From contig NZ_CP030851.1 in the NCBI RefSeq assembly GCF_003325355.1, positions 1 through 64,000 of the forward strand: 64,000 bases of DNA, given 5' to 3'. The notes under the pieces are model-generated. The model was not told the DNA's origin. It saw nothing but the letters and a program-made list of their open reading frames with translations, and searched no databases. The stretch's first letter is position 1. Every line of letters begins with the position of its first letter. Positions 28,272 to 37,739 of the stretch are shown here, piece by piece. Source of the DNA: Runella rosea. Lineage in GTDB: Bacteria; Bacteroidota; Bacteroidia; Cytophagales; Spirosomataceae. The translations under genes were made by a program, and so were the position numbers.

Positions 28272-28313
28272 ATATGCTTTAAAATACGTCATTTGACGTA
28301 TTTTAAAGCATAT
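28272..28313. promoter_or_regulatory. Long palindrome between kinase and regulator genes
   Basis: 20-bp arms (ATATGCTTTAAAATACGTCA) around a TT centre. It overlaps the last codons of the kinase gene (stop at 28303-28305) and ends 40 bp before the response-regulator start. The inner 18 bp, ATACGTCATTTGACGTAT, equal the core at 18151-18180. A weak intrinsic terminator is possible but the stem is AT-rich; a shared operator fits better. Confidence 0.6.
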
Positions 28314-29667
28314 TTGATTCGGTGGGTGGGAGCTCAACAATTACAATCGTACCGTTGGAGGAAGAGCATAAATGTAATTCTCCACCCAGTTCATTACACC
28401 TTTTTTTGATATTATCAAGACCGTAACCCTTTCTGACTTTTTGAGTGTCAAAACCTCGCCCATTATCCCCCATCTCTACAACAATTGTGTTTGTTCTTTG
28501 GCGAAAAAGTATTTCAATACAATCCGCATGGGAATATTTCAGCGCATTATTAATCACTTCTTGTCCAATCCTAAAAATAGTCATGGCAACAATAGGCGAA
28601 ATGAGTAAGTTTGAGTTTTCTGTCATTGAGATTTTTAGCTCTGGCTGATCTCTTTCTTCCCATATACGGGTTAAAAACCCCGACATGCGCTGTTGAAATA
28701 AGGTATATTCAATGAACTCATGGTTTAGTACCCATATTGTTTCTCTGAGAATTTGATTGGTTTCGCGGGCAAAATCACTCAACATCCCTAATTGTCGAGC
28801 TTGCTCCGATTTAATGGCGAGCATATCTAATTTTGTAATTATGTGAGTCAATTGGGAGCCAATTCCATCGTGCAAATCGCGGGCGAGCCTTTCGCGTTGT
28901 AACTGTAACTCATTTTGCAGGCCTATTGTAGTTGATTTAACCTTCCGGTTTTGTTGTTGAGTCCAGTAAAAATTCGCAGGCTGATTTTCGGTAATTGGTT
29001 GAAGATACTTTAGGGCTTCTAGGTCTATTTTAGTCCTGTAAATCAGGCCAATAGTTGTAATGAAAATATTGGTAATTAATGCGAATTTGAACACAGAGCT
29101 GGCAGAGAGGAGTCCGCTTACTACCTTTGTTTCTGTAAGTAATTCTTTAGTGAAGAAAGTTGTTAAAATGATAAATATACTTAATAAATAAACCCAACTT
29201 TTTTGAGGATTATGCTGAAGGATCTCTTTGATATAACATATCCATAAAATAAAATATCCAAGCCCAGTCAAGTACCCCATTTGAGATGCCCAAATATTGG
29301 AGTTTTTTTGATTAATATTGCCTGAGAAGTTTATAAATAAAAATGCGATATTAAAAAATAAATTTAACCATATAGGATTTAGTTTTAACCACCATTTAGG
29401 AGAAGTGTCATCTATGTTTAGGTATTGTATAATAAATAATGTAAAAAATAATAAACCTAAATTTAAAGAAAATAAAATCCCTAAATCTTTATAAGTATGC
29501 AAAAATAATCCGTGAATATATTGACCTAGTTCACTGTGAAAAAAGGCATAAAAAGTAGTAGAAAAAATGTATCCACTATAGTAAATATAGATATAACGTT
29601 GGTGATGCCAGAAGTTTACAAGGCCAATTAAAGTTGCCATAAATACAACCCCGATAAAAAAATCCAT
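28303..29667 (-). CDS. Membrane sensor histidine kinase (HisKA_3 type)
   Basis: Six to seven hydrophobic helices fill residues ~1-210, then a short linker leads to the dimerisation/phosphoacceptor domain with the phospho-His in RERLARDLHDGIGSQ and a HATPase domain with NNALKYSHA and GDNGRGFD. This is the NarX/DesK class of kinases that pairs with LuxR-type regulators; the regulator gene at 27590-28231 lies directly downstream. No extracytoplasmic sensor domain is visible, so the signal is probably sensed in the membrane. Intact over 454 residues. Confidence 0.9.
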   Translation of the reverse strand: MDFFIGVVFMATLIGLVNFWHHQRYIYIYYSGYIFSTTFYAFFHSELGQYIHGLFLHTYKDLGILFSLNLGLLFFTLFIIQYLNIDDTSPKWWLKLNPIWLNLFFNIAFLFINFSGNINQKNSNIWASQMGYLTGLGYFILWICYIKEILQHNPQKSWVYLLSIFIILTTFFTKELLTETKVVSGLLSASSVFKFALITNIFITTIGLIYRTKIDLEALKYLQPITENQPANFYWTQQQNRKVKSTTIGLQNELQLQRERLARDLHDGIGSQLTHIITKLDMLAIKSEQARQLGMLSDFARETNQILRETIWVLNHEFIEYTLFQQRMSGFLTRIWEERDQPELKISMTENSNLLISPIVAMTIFRIGQEVINNALKYSHADCIEILFRQRTNTIVVEMGDNGRGFDTQKVRKGYGLDNIKKRCNELGGELHLCSSSNGTIVIVELPPTESNML

Positions 29668-29970
29668 ATTTATTTTGGTAATTTTTTTGAAAATACGGTG
29701 TTTTATTGAATAAAAAATCCATTATAGATAAGAGTCGTACTTTGTAAATACCCTTAAAATACACGTTAAAAAGAATGACTAATAGTTTTGTATTTTTTAA
29801 TAAGAATTAATTTTAGAGATACAATTATCCTGTTTTAACTTAAATGAGATTTTTTGTTAAACTAATAATTTAAAATACTTATGTATTTCAGGCTTTGCAA
29901 AGGTGATCAAAAAATAAGTAATGGGTTACGGGAAATTTCCCGTATCTAATATCGCATTTAACCCTTTTTT
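29668..29970. other. AT-rich intergenic stretch
   Basis: About 300 bp without a gene between the kinase start and the LytTR gene stop. It must hold the promoter of the kinase/regulator pair, but no Bacteroidota-type -7 box (TAnnTTTG) could be placed with confidence. No repeats seen. Confidence 0.5.
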
Positions 29971-30315
29971 CTAGATGATTTTAGACGTCGTAGTTCCTCC
30001 TAAGACATTGTTAAATTGGTTTAGCCAGATCTTGATTATTTTATATTTTTTTCTACTCACACGTACTTGCACTCCATCCTGCATTTGGATGATAATTTTG
30101 TTGCCTAATTGCTCAATGCTACGCATATAAGTAGGATTGAGTAGATACGATTTATTTACCCGGATAAAATACAACAAGTTGTGGTGAAATTCGTAAAGAC
30201 GAAGCGTTCTGGAAAAAATTAACTTTCGACCATTGCTCAAGTGAAAAAAAGTGTAGTTACGGTCTCCGCGGAGATAAGCTACCTCTTCATGTTTAGGGAT
30301 TTTATGAGTTGACAT
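29971..30315 (-). CDS. LytTR DNA-binding domain protein
   Basis: 114 residues consisting almost only of a LytTR domain: EEVAYLRGDRNYTFFHLSNG, FSRTLRLYEF, FIRVNKSYLLNP and VRVSRKKYK match the order of conserved blocks. There is no receiver domain, so it is a stand-alone transcription factor or the output half of a split regulator. It lies 33 bp downstream of the LuxR-type gene on the same strand. Targets unknown. Confidence 0.88.
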   Translation of the reverse strand: MSTHKIPKHEEVAYLRGDRNYTFFHLSNGRKLIFSRTLRLYEFHHNLLYFIRVNKSYLLNPTYMRSIEQLGNKIIIQMQDGVQVRVSRKKYKIIKIWLNQFNNVLGGTTTSKII

Positions 30316-30348
30316 GGGGGATAAAAGTTCAATATTCTGTAATAGATT

Positions 30349-31002
30349 TCAAACAAGCTGCCAGCGATGGGCAAAATTTACGATGCCCGCTACATTGCGG
30401 ACATTGAGTTTTTTTGTAATGTTTTTGCGATAGGTATCTACCGTATGTTCACTCACGCACAATTTTTGAGCAATTTCTACCGATAAGAACTCCAATGCAA
30501 TGAGTCTTATTACTTCTACTTCACGGGGTGTGAGCTCGTATCGACTTACCAATTCTTGCTGAAAAGTACTATTCAAAGATGCGAAAAGGGAGCCCTTAAT
30601 TTGCTTAATGAAGCGCCCCTCAACTACTGCAAGGATACTATCACACAGTTGGTGGCGTGAGGCAGTTTTTGATAAAAAACCATCGGCTAATGAGGTAATT
30701 TTTTTTAGGCAACTTACAGATATTGCATCATGTAGCACCAGGATTTTACCTCTGTGCACTTCTCGCAGGTGTTGGCCGAACGTGCAATGCCCTTGAAAGA
30801 AAAAGTTGGCATCAACCAATATGATGTCGTTTTGGACTTGTTGTACTTGATGAAGTGTTTCAGAGGCATTGCGTGTCATACCCGCTAGCTCAAAATCTGC
30901 GATTGTAGAGAGCATTACTGAGAGCCCTTCAATAAAGAGAAAATTAGCATCGGCTAGGAAAATTTTAATAGGAGGTGTCATTGCAACCGCTTGATGGGAC
31001 AT
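30349..31002 (-). CDS. LuxR-family response regulator
   Basis: Receiver domain with FLADAN (acidic pocket) and phospho-Asp in IILVDANFFF; the conserved Thr is weakly kept and the Lys is in FLSKTASR, so phosphorylation is plausible but the domain is divergent. C-terminal LuxR HTH with LTPREVEVIRLIA and EHTVDTYRKNITKKL. Start at 31002, or the ATG at codon 8 (MTPPIKIF), which fits the family better. It ends 33 bp before the LytTR gene and follows the HopA1/kinase operon, which it may control. Confidence 0.88.
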   Translation of the reverse strand: MSHQAVAMTPPIKIFLADANFLFIEGLSVMLSTIADFELAGMTRNASETLHQVQQVQNDIILVDANFFFQGHCTFGQHLREVHRGKILVLHDAISVSCLKKITSLADGFLSKTASRHQLCDSILAVVEGRFIKQIKGSLFASLNSTFQQELVSRYELTPREVEVIRLIALEFLSVEIAQKLCVSEHTVDTYRKNITKKLNVRNVAGIVNFAHRWQLV

Positions 31003-31127
31003 TAAATTGTTGATACAAATGTCCTACAGGCAGCGATGGGGTACAATACTGACTTTCTATGATTTTATCTACCGGAAAGGCAGTAGATGGCACTCAAAAT
31101 GCATGTTTTCAGGTGTCAAAAAATCAA

Positions 31128-32079
31128 TTACTCAAAATAATAGTGAGATCTTGAGTGGGGATTTAAGTAGAACTTGTCGAGTTGATACCCTTGTTTTTCA
31201 ATATGCCTGATGACATATTCCGACCATTCTTCATCAGGGAGTTGGTTTTGGTAAGCTTCCCAAATCCCTTCGGCGATCAATCGACAGCGGCAAGTACCAA
31301 AACTTTCATTGGGGTTGGGGGATTTTCGGCAAATCCGATTCCGGCACGAAGTGGAAGAGTGAATAGTGGTATGGATTGACGGATATATGGCTTCAATCTC
31401 TCATATATATTTACTAACAATGGGCTGAAATCATGGAAGTATCTTTTATCCAGATATAGGACACCTGTGTCAGGCCTTTGATATATTGATGAGTCTTTTA
31501 AGCATTTGAAATGAAAGGGAATTTTAAGTTTATTGAGTTCTTTGGTTAGAATATAAACTATTTCGATAGTTCCTTTAGGGGACAGATTGAAATAGAACCT
31601 GACCATCGCTTCATAAAAGCGTTCATCTAAATATTCACCGAAAACGTGGTAAAAAATGTCTTTTTCGTCTAAAAACTCTCTGCTCTGATAGAGAGCAACA
31701 GAAGCATTAAGAAATGGATAATTAGTATGAGAAGACATGATTAGATAGCTTCCTGGGAGTACGTCTAACCTTTGATGTTTCCGCTTAGCTATGATACTTC
31801 CATCGTGATTGACGTGTTCTATGAACCAGTTACGGTGAAGTTTATTACGAGATAGATTTGATTTACGGAGCGAAGAGATAAAGTTATCAACATAAGTTTG
31901 TTTATAACTCAAATATGATGTCTCGTTTTGCAAATAAAACGCTTATATATAAAGTCTTTTATTTCCTCCACAGGATGTGTCTTTATAAAATAATCAGCGT
32001 AATGGTTTATAAATAACGTTCGCTTGTGCTTAAGCTCTTCTTGTAACGTATAAACTATTTTTTCTATAGCAGGCTTCAT
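31128..32079 (-). CDS. HopA1-domain protein, class V lanthipeptide lyase-like (frameshifted)
   Basis: Resembles the HopA1 effector-domain family (PF17914), which supplies the lyase in class V lanthipeptide synthesis and also occurs in type III effectors. Three pieces in different frames join into ~317 residues: N-terminal MKPAIEKIVYTLQEELK from 32079, the middle with IPFHFKCL, YQRPDTGVLY and RAGIGFAENPP, and a C-terminal part reading PNESFGTCRCRLIAEGIW. Breaks lie near 31930 and 31317; both need one added base. The start overlaps the stop of the APH-fold kinase gene by 4 bp (ATGA), so the two are co-translated. Family assignment is from remembered motifs. Confidence 0.65.
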
Positions 32080-33080
32080 TTGATGATGGAGATATATGTA
32101 TGTGGCTCAGAAATCATGCGTTTAGCCAGACCTACAAGCTCTTTGCTTTTCAAGCCTAAATTCTTGTATTTAATTGTTTCGAGCACATATATGATGATAT
32201 TTACTGCTGTAAATAAGTTTAATTTGACAAATTGAGACTCCGACAAATCGTAGGACTTGAGCAGGCTTCGGACATCTCGTAGGAGTAGCCCATTATCCAG
32301 AAAAGAATCAAGTGGAATAAATCGTCCTAAAAGAATTAGTTTATTTTCAATAACGTAGCTAGTAATTAGTTGCGACAGTAAGAAGGATAAGTCCCAAAGT
32401 GCATCTCCCATACCAAACGTTTCCCAATCGGTTAGGTATATTTTTTTTGAAGTTCTTTGGAATAATATATTGTCCAACTTCAAATCCCCGTGTACGTAGC
32501 AGTTGTTCTGCCAGATATGCTCGCATGATCTGATGATTTCAAAGAAGTTGAAATCATCAAAATCATCCAATATAGGCGTTTGATTCAGGTCTTTCAGTAG
32601 CAGTTCAGTCCTAAATTTATCCTTTTCTGTAAAAAACCAAGGAACAAAAGAACTATACTTAGTTCTTTCCGACATTGGTAGTTGATGAAGGACAGTTAGT
32701 AAGAATCCCACTTCTGAAAACAAGACACTTAAGTGCGATTTACCAATCAAATTTTTGAAGGAGATAGAATTGGCTTTGTATTCAGTAATAATAATTTGAT
32801 TAGTAGCGTCATAGGCATAAAACTTGGGAATAGAGTCGCAGATACTGCCGAAGTTGTGATAAGAAAAGACATCCTCCAGAAACAGCACCTCATTGTGAAA
32901 ATATACCTTATCTTGATCCGTTGTATTTCAGCTGTTTGAGAAAAAAAGAATCGTAAAATAGGGTATAATTCCTGGAATCGCGGAGTTGTTTTACTTTTCG
33001 GGGTAGTTTTTTCCTTCAAAGGTATCAATCAATCCTTTTTCATATAGATAAAAACTTACATTACCGGGAGAAAGTAGCAT
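32076..33080 (-). CDS. APH-fold phosphotransferase, class V lanthipeptide kinase-like (frameshifted)
   Basis: Aminoglycoside-phosphotransferase fold. The N-terminus from 33080 reads MLLSPGNVSFYLYEKGLID; a second frame continues RNYTLFYDSFFLKQLKYNG (nucleotide-binding strands) and a third YFHNEVLFLEDVF. Two opposite one-base shifts, near 33008 and 32910, link them into ~334 residues. Catalytic loop NCYVHGDLKLDNI and the metal-binding YLTDWETFG are present. APH kinases paired with HopA1-domain proteins are the marker of class V lanthipeptide clusters, where the kinase phosphorylates Ser/Thr of the precursor. It starts 17 bp after the glutamine-deamidase-like gene. No precursor peptide gene was found nearby. 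Confidence 0.72.
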
Positions 33081-33097
33081 AATACGCAAATGGAATT

Positions 33098-33943
33098 TTA
33101 ATTAAACCCTGTTTTTGCCATAAGGTCGGCCATAATTTTTAATGCTTCAGTAGTAGAAAACGTCCCTTGGTCAAGTTTACTTTGAATATCATTGACTATA
33201 TAGCTGCCTTTTAAATTTATTATATGTCCCGAAACAATGCTGATGGCATTGATTGTCGAGTCTTGCCCGGTTGTAAGTATATCAAGCCACTGCGTCAGCG
33301 TTACGTAATTGTTACTATCAAAGAATGGATCAAGAACAAACATTTTTTCTCGAATACCATTTCTGACCGTAATCATTACCCCAACATGATTCTGAAATCC
33401 TTTTGTATCTTGCACTAAGCTTCTGGTCTTTAAATGCTGTCCTATTACAAATATTTTTTTACAATTAATGTTATTTTTTTTTAAAGATTTTTGAATTTCA
33501 TCCGCTCTTAGTGTACAGTCACCTTTGTCAGTCTCGGGCTTATCAAGGAATGTAATCTTAGTGCCATTTCGTCTCTTCACCGACGTTTTTCCTAAATTTG
33601 TAAACAGTAACTTATAAAGTTTTATCACCTCTTTAAGCTGGCTTTTCTCTAAAACACTTATTGTTGGGGGTTTTTCATCTTCAAACGTCATAGATGGATT
33701 TGGGGCGCTTTTCGTGATTTTCACTACTTCCGTTTCTTTAAATTCAACTTTGAAGCGATTTTTAAATTGATTTCCCTCTTGTTCAAGTGGTACATCCAGT
33801 TCTTCTAATATTTTAAGATTGTCATGTTCAACATAAAATAAATTTGAATTTTCGCTAAAAATAAGCTTTATATTCCCTGAATCCTTATCTTTAAACTTAA
33901 AAATAAGAGATAGTTCTTTGGTGGTTACATCACGTGTTGTCAT
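33098..33943 (-). CDS. Protein-glutamine-deamidase-like protein
   Basis: The C-terminal half fits a papain-like protein glutaminase domain: Cys in KGDCTLRADEI, His in FQNHVGVMI and Asp in MFVLDPFF, in the right order for a Cys-His-Asp triad. The N-terminal ~120 residues are beta-rich and unassigned. The ATG at 33941-33943 is preferred over a GTG at 33994, which would read further into the divergent kinase gene. It heads the three-gene set with the APH-fold kinase and HopA1-domain protein. Family members deamidate glutamine side chains; in this operon it may act on a peptide or on a host or competitor protein (inference). Confidence 0.65.
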   Translation of the reverse strand: MTTRDVTTKELSLIFKFKDKDSGNIKLIFSENSNLFYVEHDNLKILEELDVPLEQEGNQFKNRFKVEFKETEVVKITKSAPNPSMTFEDEKPPTISVLEKSQLKEVIKLYKLLFTNLGKTSVKRRNGTKITFLDKPETDKGDCTLRADEIQKSLKKNNINCKKIFVIGQHLKTRSLVQDTKGFQNHVGVMITVRNGIREKMFVLDPFFDSNNYVTLTQWLDILTTGQDSTINAISIVSGHIINLKGSYIVNDIQSKLDQGTFSTTEALKIMADLMAKTGFN

Positions 33944-33950
33944 TCGTTTT

Positions 33951-35867
33951 ATGCGTTTATCTAAATGGATATATAGTTGTTTCGGTTTGAGCACTGTAGG
34001 AATCGTGGTACTGACTACATTTCTTTTCTTTCATAAAGGACTGGCGCAGAGAAAAAGCCTTACTGACTTGAAATCAGAGCTACAGAAGGCTAAAACCGAC
34101 ACCGCCTTAACAAAAAGCTATTATGGGTTGGCAATGGACTATTATTTTCCTCTGGCTCGTACCGATTCTTTGAAACGTATATCAAAAGAAATCAGCGCGT
34201 TAAATCAAAAAACCAATTGGCCCAATGGCCTTTATTTGGAACATTTGTTGAATGGAGCCATTGCAAAGCTTAATGGCAATTTTTATGAAGCCACCCAACT
34301 GTATTTTCAAGCGCTCCGGATAGCCGAGCAGAGAAAAGATAATGCCCAACTTGCCAGATGTAATTATGAGCTGGGCAACTGTTATTCTCTACTGGAGCAG
34401 CTTCGTGTTTCTACGATTCACTATCAACGTGCTATCAAATTATCAAAACTTGTTAATAATCAAGAGCTGCTTGGTTGGTGTTGTAACAATATAGCACAAG
34501 ATTATGCTGCACAAAAAAAATTCACTCCTGCATTAGAGTATTATAGGGAGGCATTGAGTGTATTCGAAAAAATTGACCTGTTGACTGGTAAAGCTAATGT
34601 TTTGGAAAATTTAGGCACTCTTTTTTACCTGCAATCTAACTATCCTAAGGCTGAAGAATATTTATTAAGATCGAATAAAATGTTCATCCAACTCAATCGC
34701 AGCAAGTACATGATCGCAAACAATTATGTGCGCCTTGCCGAAACAAATCTGGCTCTGAATAAAACAATAAAATCAATACAATATGCCAACAAGTCTATTG
34801 AAATTGCCTCCGAAAATACCTATTCGGAGTTGTTGATGCAAGCCCATGATATACTTTACTTATCCTATAAAAAGCTGAGCCGAAACGCTGAAGCACTTAC
34901 CCATTTTGAGAAAAAGATATATTATCAAAACCTGAAAAATCAAGATGAAAAAACACGTATGATTAATGCTTTAAAGCTTGATTATGAAAATAAAAAACAT
35001 CTGGAAATCAATCAATTGCAAAAAAAAGAACTTACCCTTGAAAAGAAAGTAAATTTTATTTTGAAGGCAGGAGTAATAACTTTTATCATATTTGTTTTGG
35101 CACTGCTTATCGTAATCAATAAAATTAAGAAACAAAACAGGCTTATTGTTTTCCAACGGGATGAAATCAAAGATCTGAATGTTTCCTTGGAAAAAAAGGT
35201 ATTGGAACGTACTCATGAACTTTCAATAGCTAATCAGGAACTGATTAAGAAAAATGCGGAGATTGAAGATGCAATCTTCAACGGACAAAAAATTGAGCGT
35301 AAGCGATTTGCATCGGAACTCCATGACAATTTGGGCGCTACACTAACCAGCGTAAAGTGGCGTTTGGAGGCTATCAACAAACATAATCTTCCGCCGAAAG
35401 AGCAGAGAAACTATGAAAGTATCGTGGAATCTCTCAAAAATGTGTACTCTGACGTTAGGTTTATTTCCCACAATCTACTGCCTACTGAGCTGGAACGGGA
35501 GGGTTTGATAGGTGCTCTTTCCAAACTTGTCAGCGATATTAATAATAGCGGAAAAATATTGATTCACATCCAAAACGACGGGATAGAATTGGATAAAAAA
35601 GTGGCGTTTGAGGTGTACAATATTTTAATGGAAATACTTGGCAATATCCTGAAACATGCGGATGCAACGTTCGTTAAAATCAGTTTAATAAAAATGAACG
35701 AACGATTTAAGGTAACTGTAAAAGATAATGGCCGTGGTTTTGACATTGATCATACGAGCAATGGGGTAGGAATACAGAATATCAAAGAACGAGCCAAATC
35801 AATCAGTGCCGATATCACTTTTATAAGTAAAACAGACAAAGGCACTGAAATTATCATGATTGTTTGA
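33951..35867 (+). CDS. TPR-domain sensor histidine kinase
   Basis: Signal/anchor segment (WIYSCFGLSTVGIVVLTTFLFF), then six or so tetratricopeptide repeats (~residues 40-330), a transmembrane helix (~375-395), a coiled coil and the kinase core: phospho-His in ERKRFASELHDNLGATL and HATPase motifs GNILKHADA and KDNGRGFD. This TPR-HK layout is very common in Bacteroidota. Start at 33951 gives the signal segment. The start codon lies only 7 bp from the divergent gene's start codon, so its promoter must sit inside that gene. The LuxR regulator at 36219-36866 is the likely partner. Confidence 0.9.
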   Translation: MRLSKWIYSCFGLSTVGIVVLTTFLFFHKGLAQRKSLTDLKSELQKAKTDTALTKSYYGLAMDYYFPLARTDSLKRISKEISALNQKTNWPNGLYLEHLLNGAIAKLNGNFYEATQLYFQALRIAEQRKDNAQLARCNYELGNCYSLLEQLRVSTIHYQRAIKLSKLVNNQELLGWCCNNIAQDYAAQKKFTPALEYYREALSVFEKIDLLTGKANVLENLGTLFYLQSNYPKAEEYLLRSNKMFIQLNRSKYMIANNYVRLAETNLALNKTIKSIQYANKSIEIASENTYSELLMQAHDILYLSYKKLSRNAEALTHFEKKIYYQNLKNQDEKTRMINALKLDYENKKHLEINQLQKKELTLEKKVNFILKAGVITFIIFVLALLIVINKIKKQNRLIVFQRDEIKDLNVSLEKKVLERTHELSIANQELIKKNAEIEDAIFNGQKIERKRFASELHDNLGATLTSVKWRLEAINKHNLPPKEQRNYESIVESLKNVYSDVRFISHNLLPTELEREGLIGALSKLVSDINNSGKILIHIQNDGIELDKKVAFEVYNILMEILGNILKHADATFVKISLIKMNERFKVTVKDNGRGFDIDHTSNGVGIQNIKERAKSISADITFISKTDKGTEIIMIV

Positions 35868-36186
35868 AAATGACATCTTTGAAGACTATTTCTGATCCAT
35901 CAGTTTCTACCTTTGATAATTTTCTGCTGCAACTTACCCTACTTTGTTCTGTAGATTCCTCCACTTTGTTAGTTTCTATAAGAAACAACTGTTCTACCGA
36001 GGTACTTATAGGAGCAAATCTGTTCTTAATGTCAGCTCTAGAAATGGTAATAGTGCCTTGTTCTCCTACACAAAGGACTTTAATCTCGGTATTTGTGACT
36101 TCAATAACGCGGCCATAGATAGCAACGTAAGAGCCTAAATCTTGTTGATTTTGATCTAAGTAGGCTTTCATTTCAGTGGTGGTCAT
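35854..36186 (-). CDS. Small conserved-looking protein of unknown function
   Basis: 110 residues. The first ~70 residues form a small beta-barrel-like run (SYVAIYGRVIEVTNTEIKV, GTITISRADIK), reminiscent of OB or SH3 folds; the rest is Ser/Thr/Glu-rich. Its 3' end overlaps the end of the convergent kinase gene by 14 bp. It sits 32 bp downstream of the LuxR regulator gene on the same strand, so it is probably co-transcribed. No family recognised. Confidence 0.6.
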   Translation of the reverse strand: MTTTEMKAYLDQNQQDLGSYVAIYGRVIEVTNTEIKVLCVGEQGTITISRADIKNRFAPISTSVEQLFLIETNKVEESTEQSRVSCSRKLSKVETDGSEIVFKDVIFKQS

Positions 36187-36218
36187 AAGTTTTGCTTTAG
36201 GGTTAAAGTTGATACAAT

Positions 36219-36866
36219 TTATTTCTCAAATCCATTTTTAATAGCCCAGCGCATAATACCGATGGCTGAGTTGGCACCTATTTTTTTCATGAGGTTGCGG
36301 CGGTGCGTTTCTACTGTGGTAGGGTTAATAAAAATCTTAGCCGCTATCTCATTGTTGCTCATATCTTGGATGATCAGGCGCATCACTTCTATCTCTCTAG
36401 GTGTAAGTGATACGTGTTCACTTGGATTATCCTTTCCATTGGTGGTATTTAAGTTGGGTACTTGTGCCAAGCGCATGACCACCGCTTCGCTAAAGTACTT
36501 TTGACCGCTGGCTACGGTCCTGATAGCTCGCTCAAGTTCTTTGCGTTCGGCACTTTTCATGATATAGCCATCCACGCCCGCCACAAGCGCTTCTTTGATG
36601 ACTGCTACTTCTTCCGACATGGTAAGTAGCAAAATCTGTGTATTCAACTGCTTCTCGCGCACCCGAATGGTGGTTTCAATACCGTTCATCAATGGCATGT
36701 GAAGGTCGGTCAACACAACATCTACCTCGTTTTTTTCTAAAAAAGAAAGCACCTCCCATCCGTTTTTAACCATACCAACGGTAGTTATATTGTCTATCGT
36801 ATCAATCAGGATACCGAGACTTTCAGCTACGATGACGTGATCGTCGGCAATAAGTACGCGAATCAT
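36219..36866 (-). CDS. LuxR/NarL-family response regulator
   Basis: Receiver with VLIADDH, phospho-Asp in VVLTDLHMPLMNG, Thr in LLLTMSEE and Lys in YIMKSAERKE; LuxR HTH with LTPREIEVMRLII and PTTVETHRRNLMKKI. 215 residues, intact. A complete set of catalytic residues makes it an ordinary phosphorylated regulator. It lies close to the TPR histidine kinase (33951-35867), its likely partner, and upstream of a small gene of unknown function. Confidence 0.93.
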   Translation of the reverse strand: MIRVLIADDHVIVAESLGILIDTIDNITTVGMVKNGWEVLSFLEKNEVDVVLTDLHMPLMNGIETTIRVREKQLNTQILLLTMSEEVAVIKEALVAGVDGYIMKSAERKELERAIRTVASGQKYFSEAVVMRLAQVPNLNTTNGKDNPSEHVSLTPREIEVMRLIIQDMSNNEIAAKIFINPTTVETHRRNLMKKIGANSAIGIMRWAIKNGFEK

Positions 36867-37199
36867 TCAGTGGTCAAATTAAAAAAAACGGTTAGTTACC
36901 AACGATATTTTTACTACAAAAAAACCGATGAACTTTTTAGGTTGTGAGCACTTTTCAAGGTGAGGTTTCAAACCTGAGGTTTTAGAGTAGTTTATTGTCT
37001 GCTATTCTAAATACTTTGGTTGTCAAAACCAATTTTTATCCCTGTTTTTTAAGAAACAAATATATTAAGTGGATTGTACCAAAAAAATACCTACTTGTAG
37101 TGGATTTTCGGGATATTTTTTACTAAAAAAAGTGCAACACCCTTTAATGGCGTTTTATAAACGGTCATTTGTAAAAGGCCACAAATACTCTGAGGAATG
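36867..37199. other. Intergenic region without a gene
   Basis: About 330 AT-rich bases between the regulator start and the GGTAACC-rich arm. No ORF or RNA gene recognised. A 13-bp palindrome (GGAATGTCATTCC) sits at its right edge. Confidence 0.5.
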
Positions 37200-37575
37200 T
37201 CATTCCTTCTAGGTTACCTTTCGAAAGGTAACCTAAACGTATAGTCTGGTAACCTTTTCTACCTCAATTTCAGGTAACCATAGGTTACCACTGGGTTACC
37301 TAAAGGTTACCAAGGTAACCTGAGGTTGCCTGAAGAACCGGATCAGTTAGGTAACCTGATTTTTCAGTGTACTGGTAAATCTTATGATACCTACAGGTTA
37401 CCTTAGGATACGTATAGGTTACCTAAGGTTTCGGATGGCAGGTAACCTACATTAACATACCTTTTTCTGCCTCCTGTTTTCCTCGTCAGTATTACGTTAC
37501 CTTACGTATCATTACGTTTCCTTACGTTACATCCATGTTACATTACGTATCATTACGTTACATTACATCGGAGAT
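37200..37575 (+). repeat. Left arm of inverted repeat, GGTAACC/GGTTACC and TTACG arrays
   Basis: Outer part (37210-37450) holds about a dozen irregularly spaced GGTAACC/GGTTACC motifs, beginning with a perfect 26-bp palindrome at 37210-37235. The inner part (37485-37570) has repeated TTACGTTACC / ATTACGTATC words. The order is mirrored at 39118-39385 on the other side of the serine recombinase; for example, GGATGGCAGGTAACCT here matches, inverted, AGGTTACC...GCCATCC there. Could serve as recombination sites, an origin, or protein-binding arrays. Confidence 0.75.
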
Positions 37576-37739
37576 CAACTGTTGCCGCAGTAATGCTTCC
37601 ACCGCTGCCATATCTATTTTTCAGGGCACTATAAATAATACAATTCGGCTAAACCGAAGAAAGAAACCAGAACCGAATTCGGACTGAGAAGAAACCGGTA
37701 AACATTTCAGGACGATACATCAGGACGAGACAGTACAAG

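Noticed and set aside
28272-28313. Palindrome as rho-independent terminator of the kinase gene
   Set aside because: The stem is AT-rich and the same core lies in a divergent promoter region at 18151-18180 where no gene ends.
37200-37575. GGTAACC array as CRISPR
   Set aside because: The motif is only 7-8 bp, palindromic and irregularly spaced.
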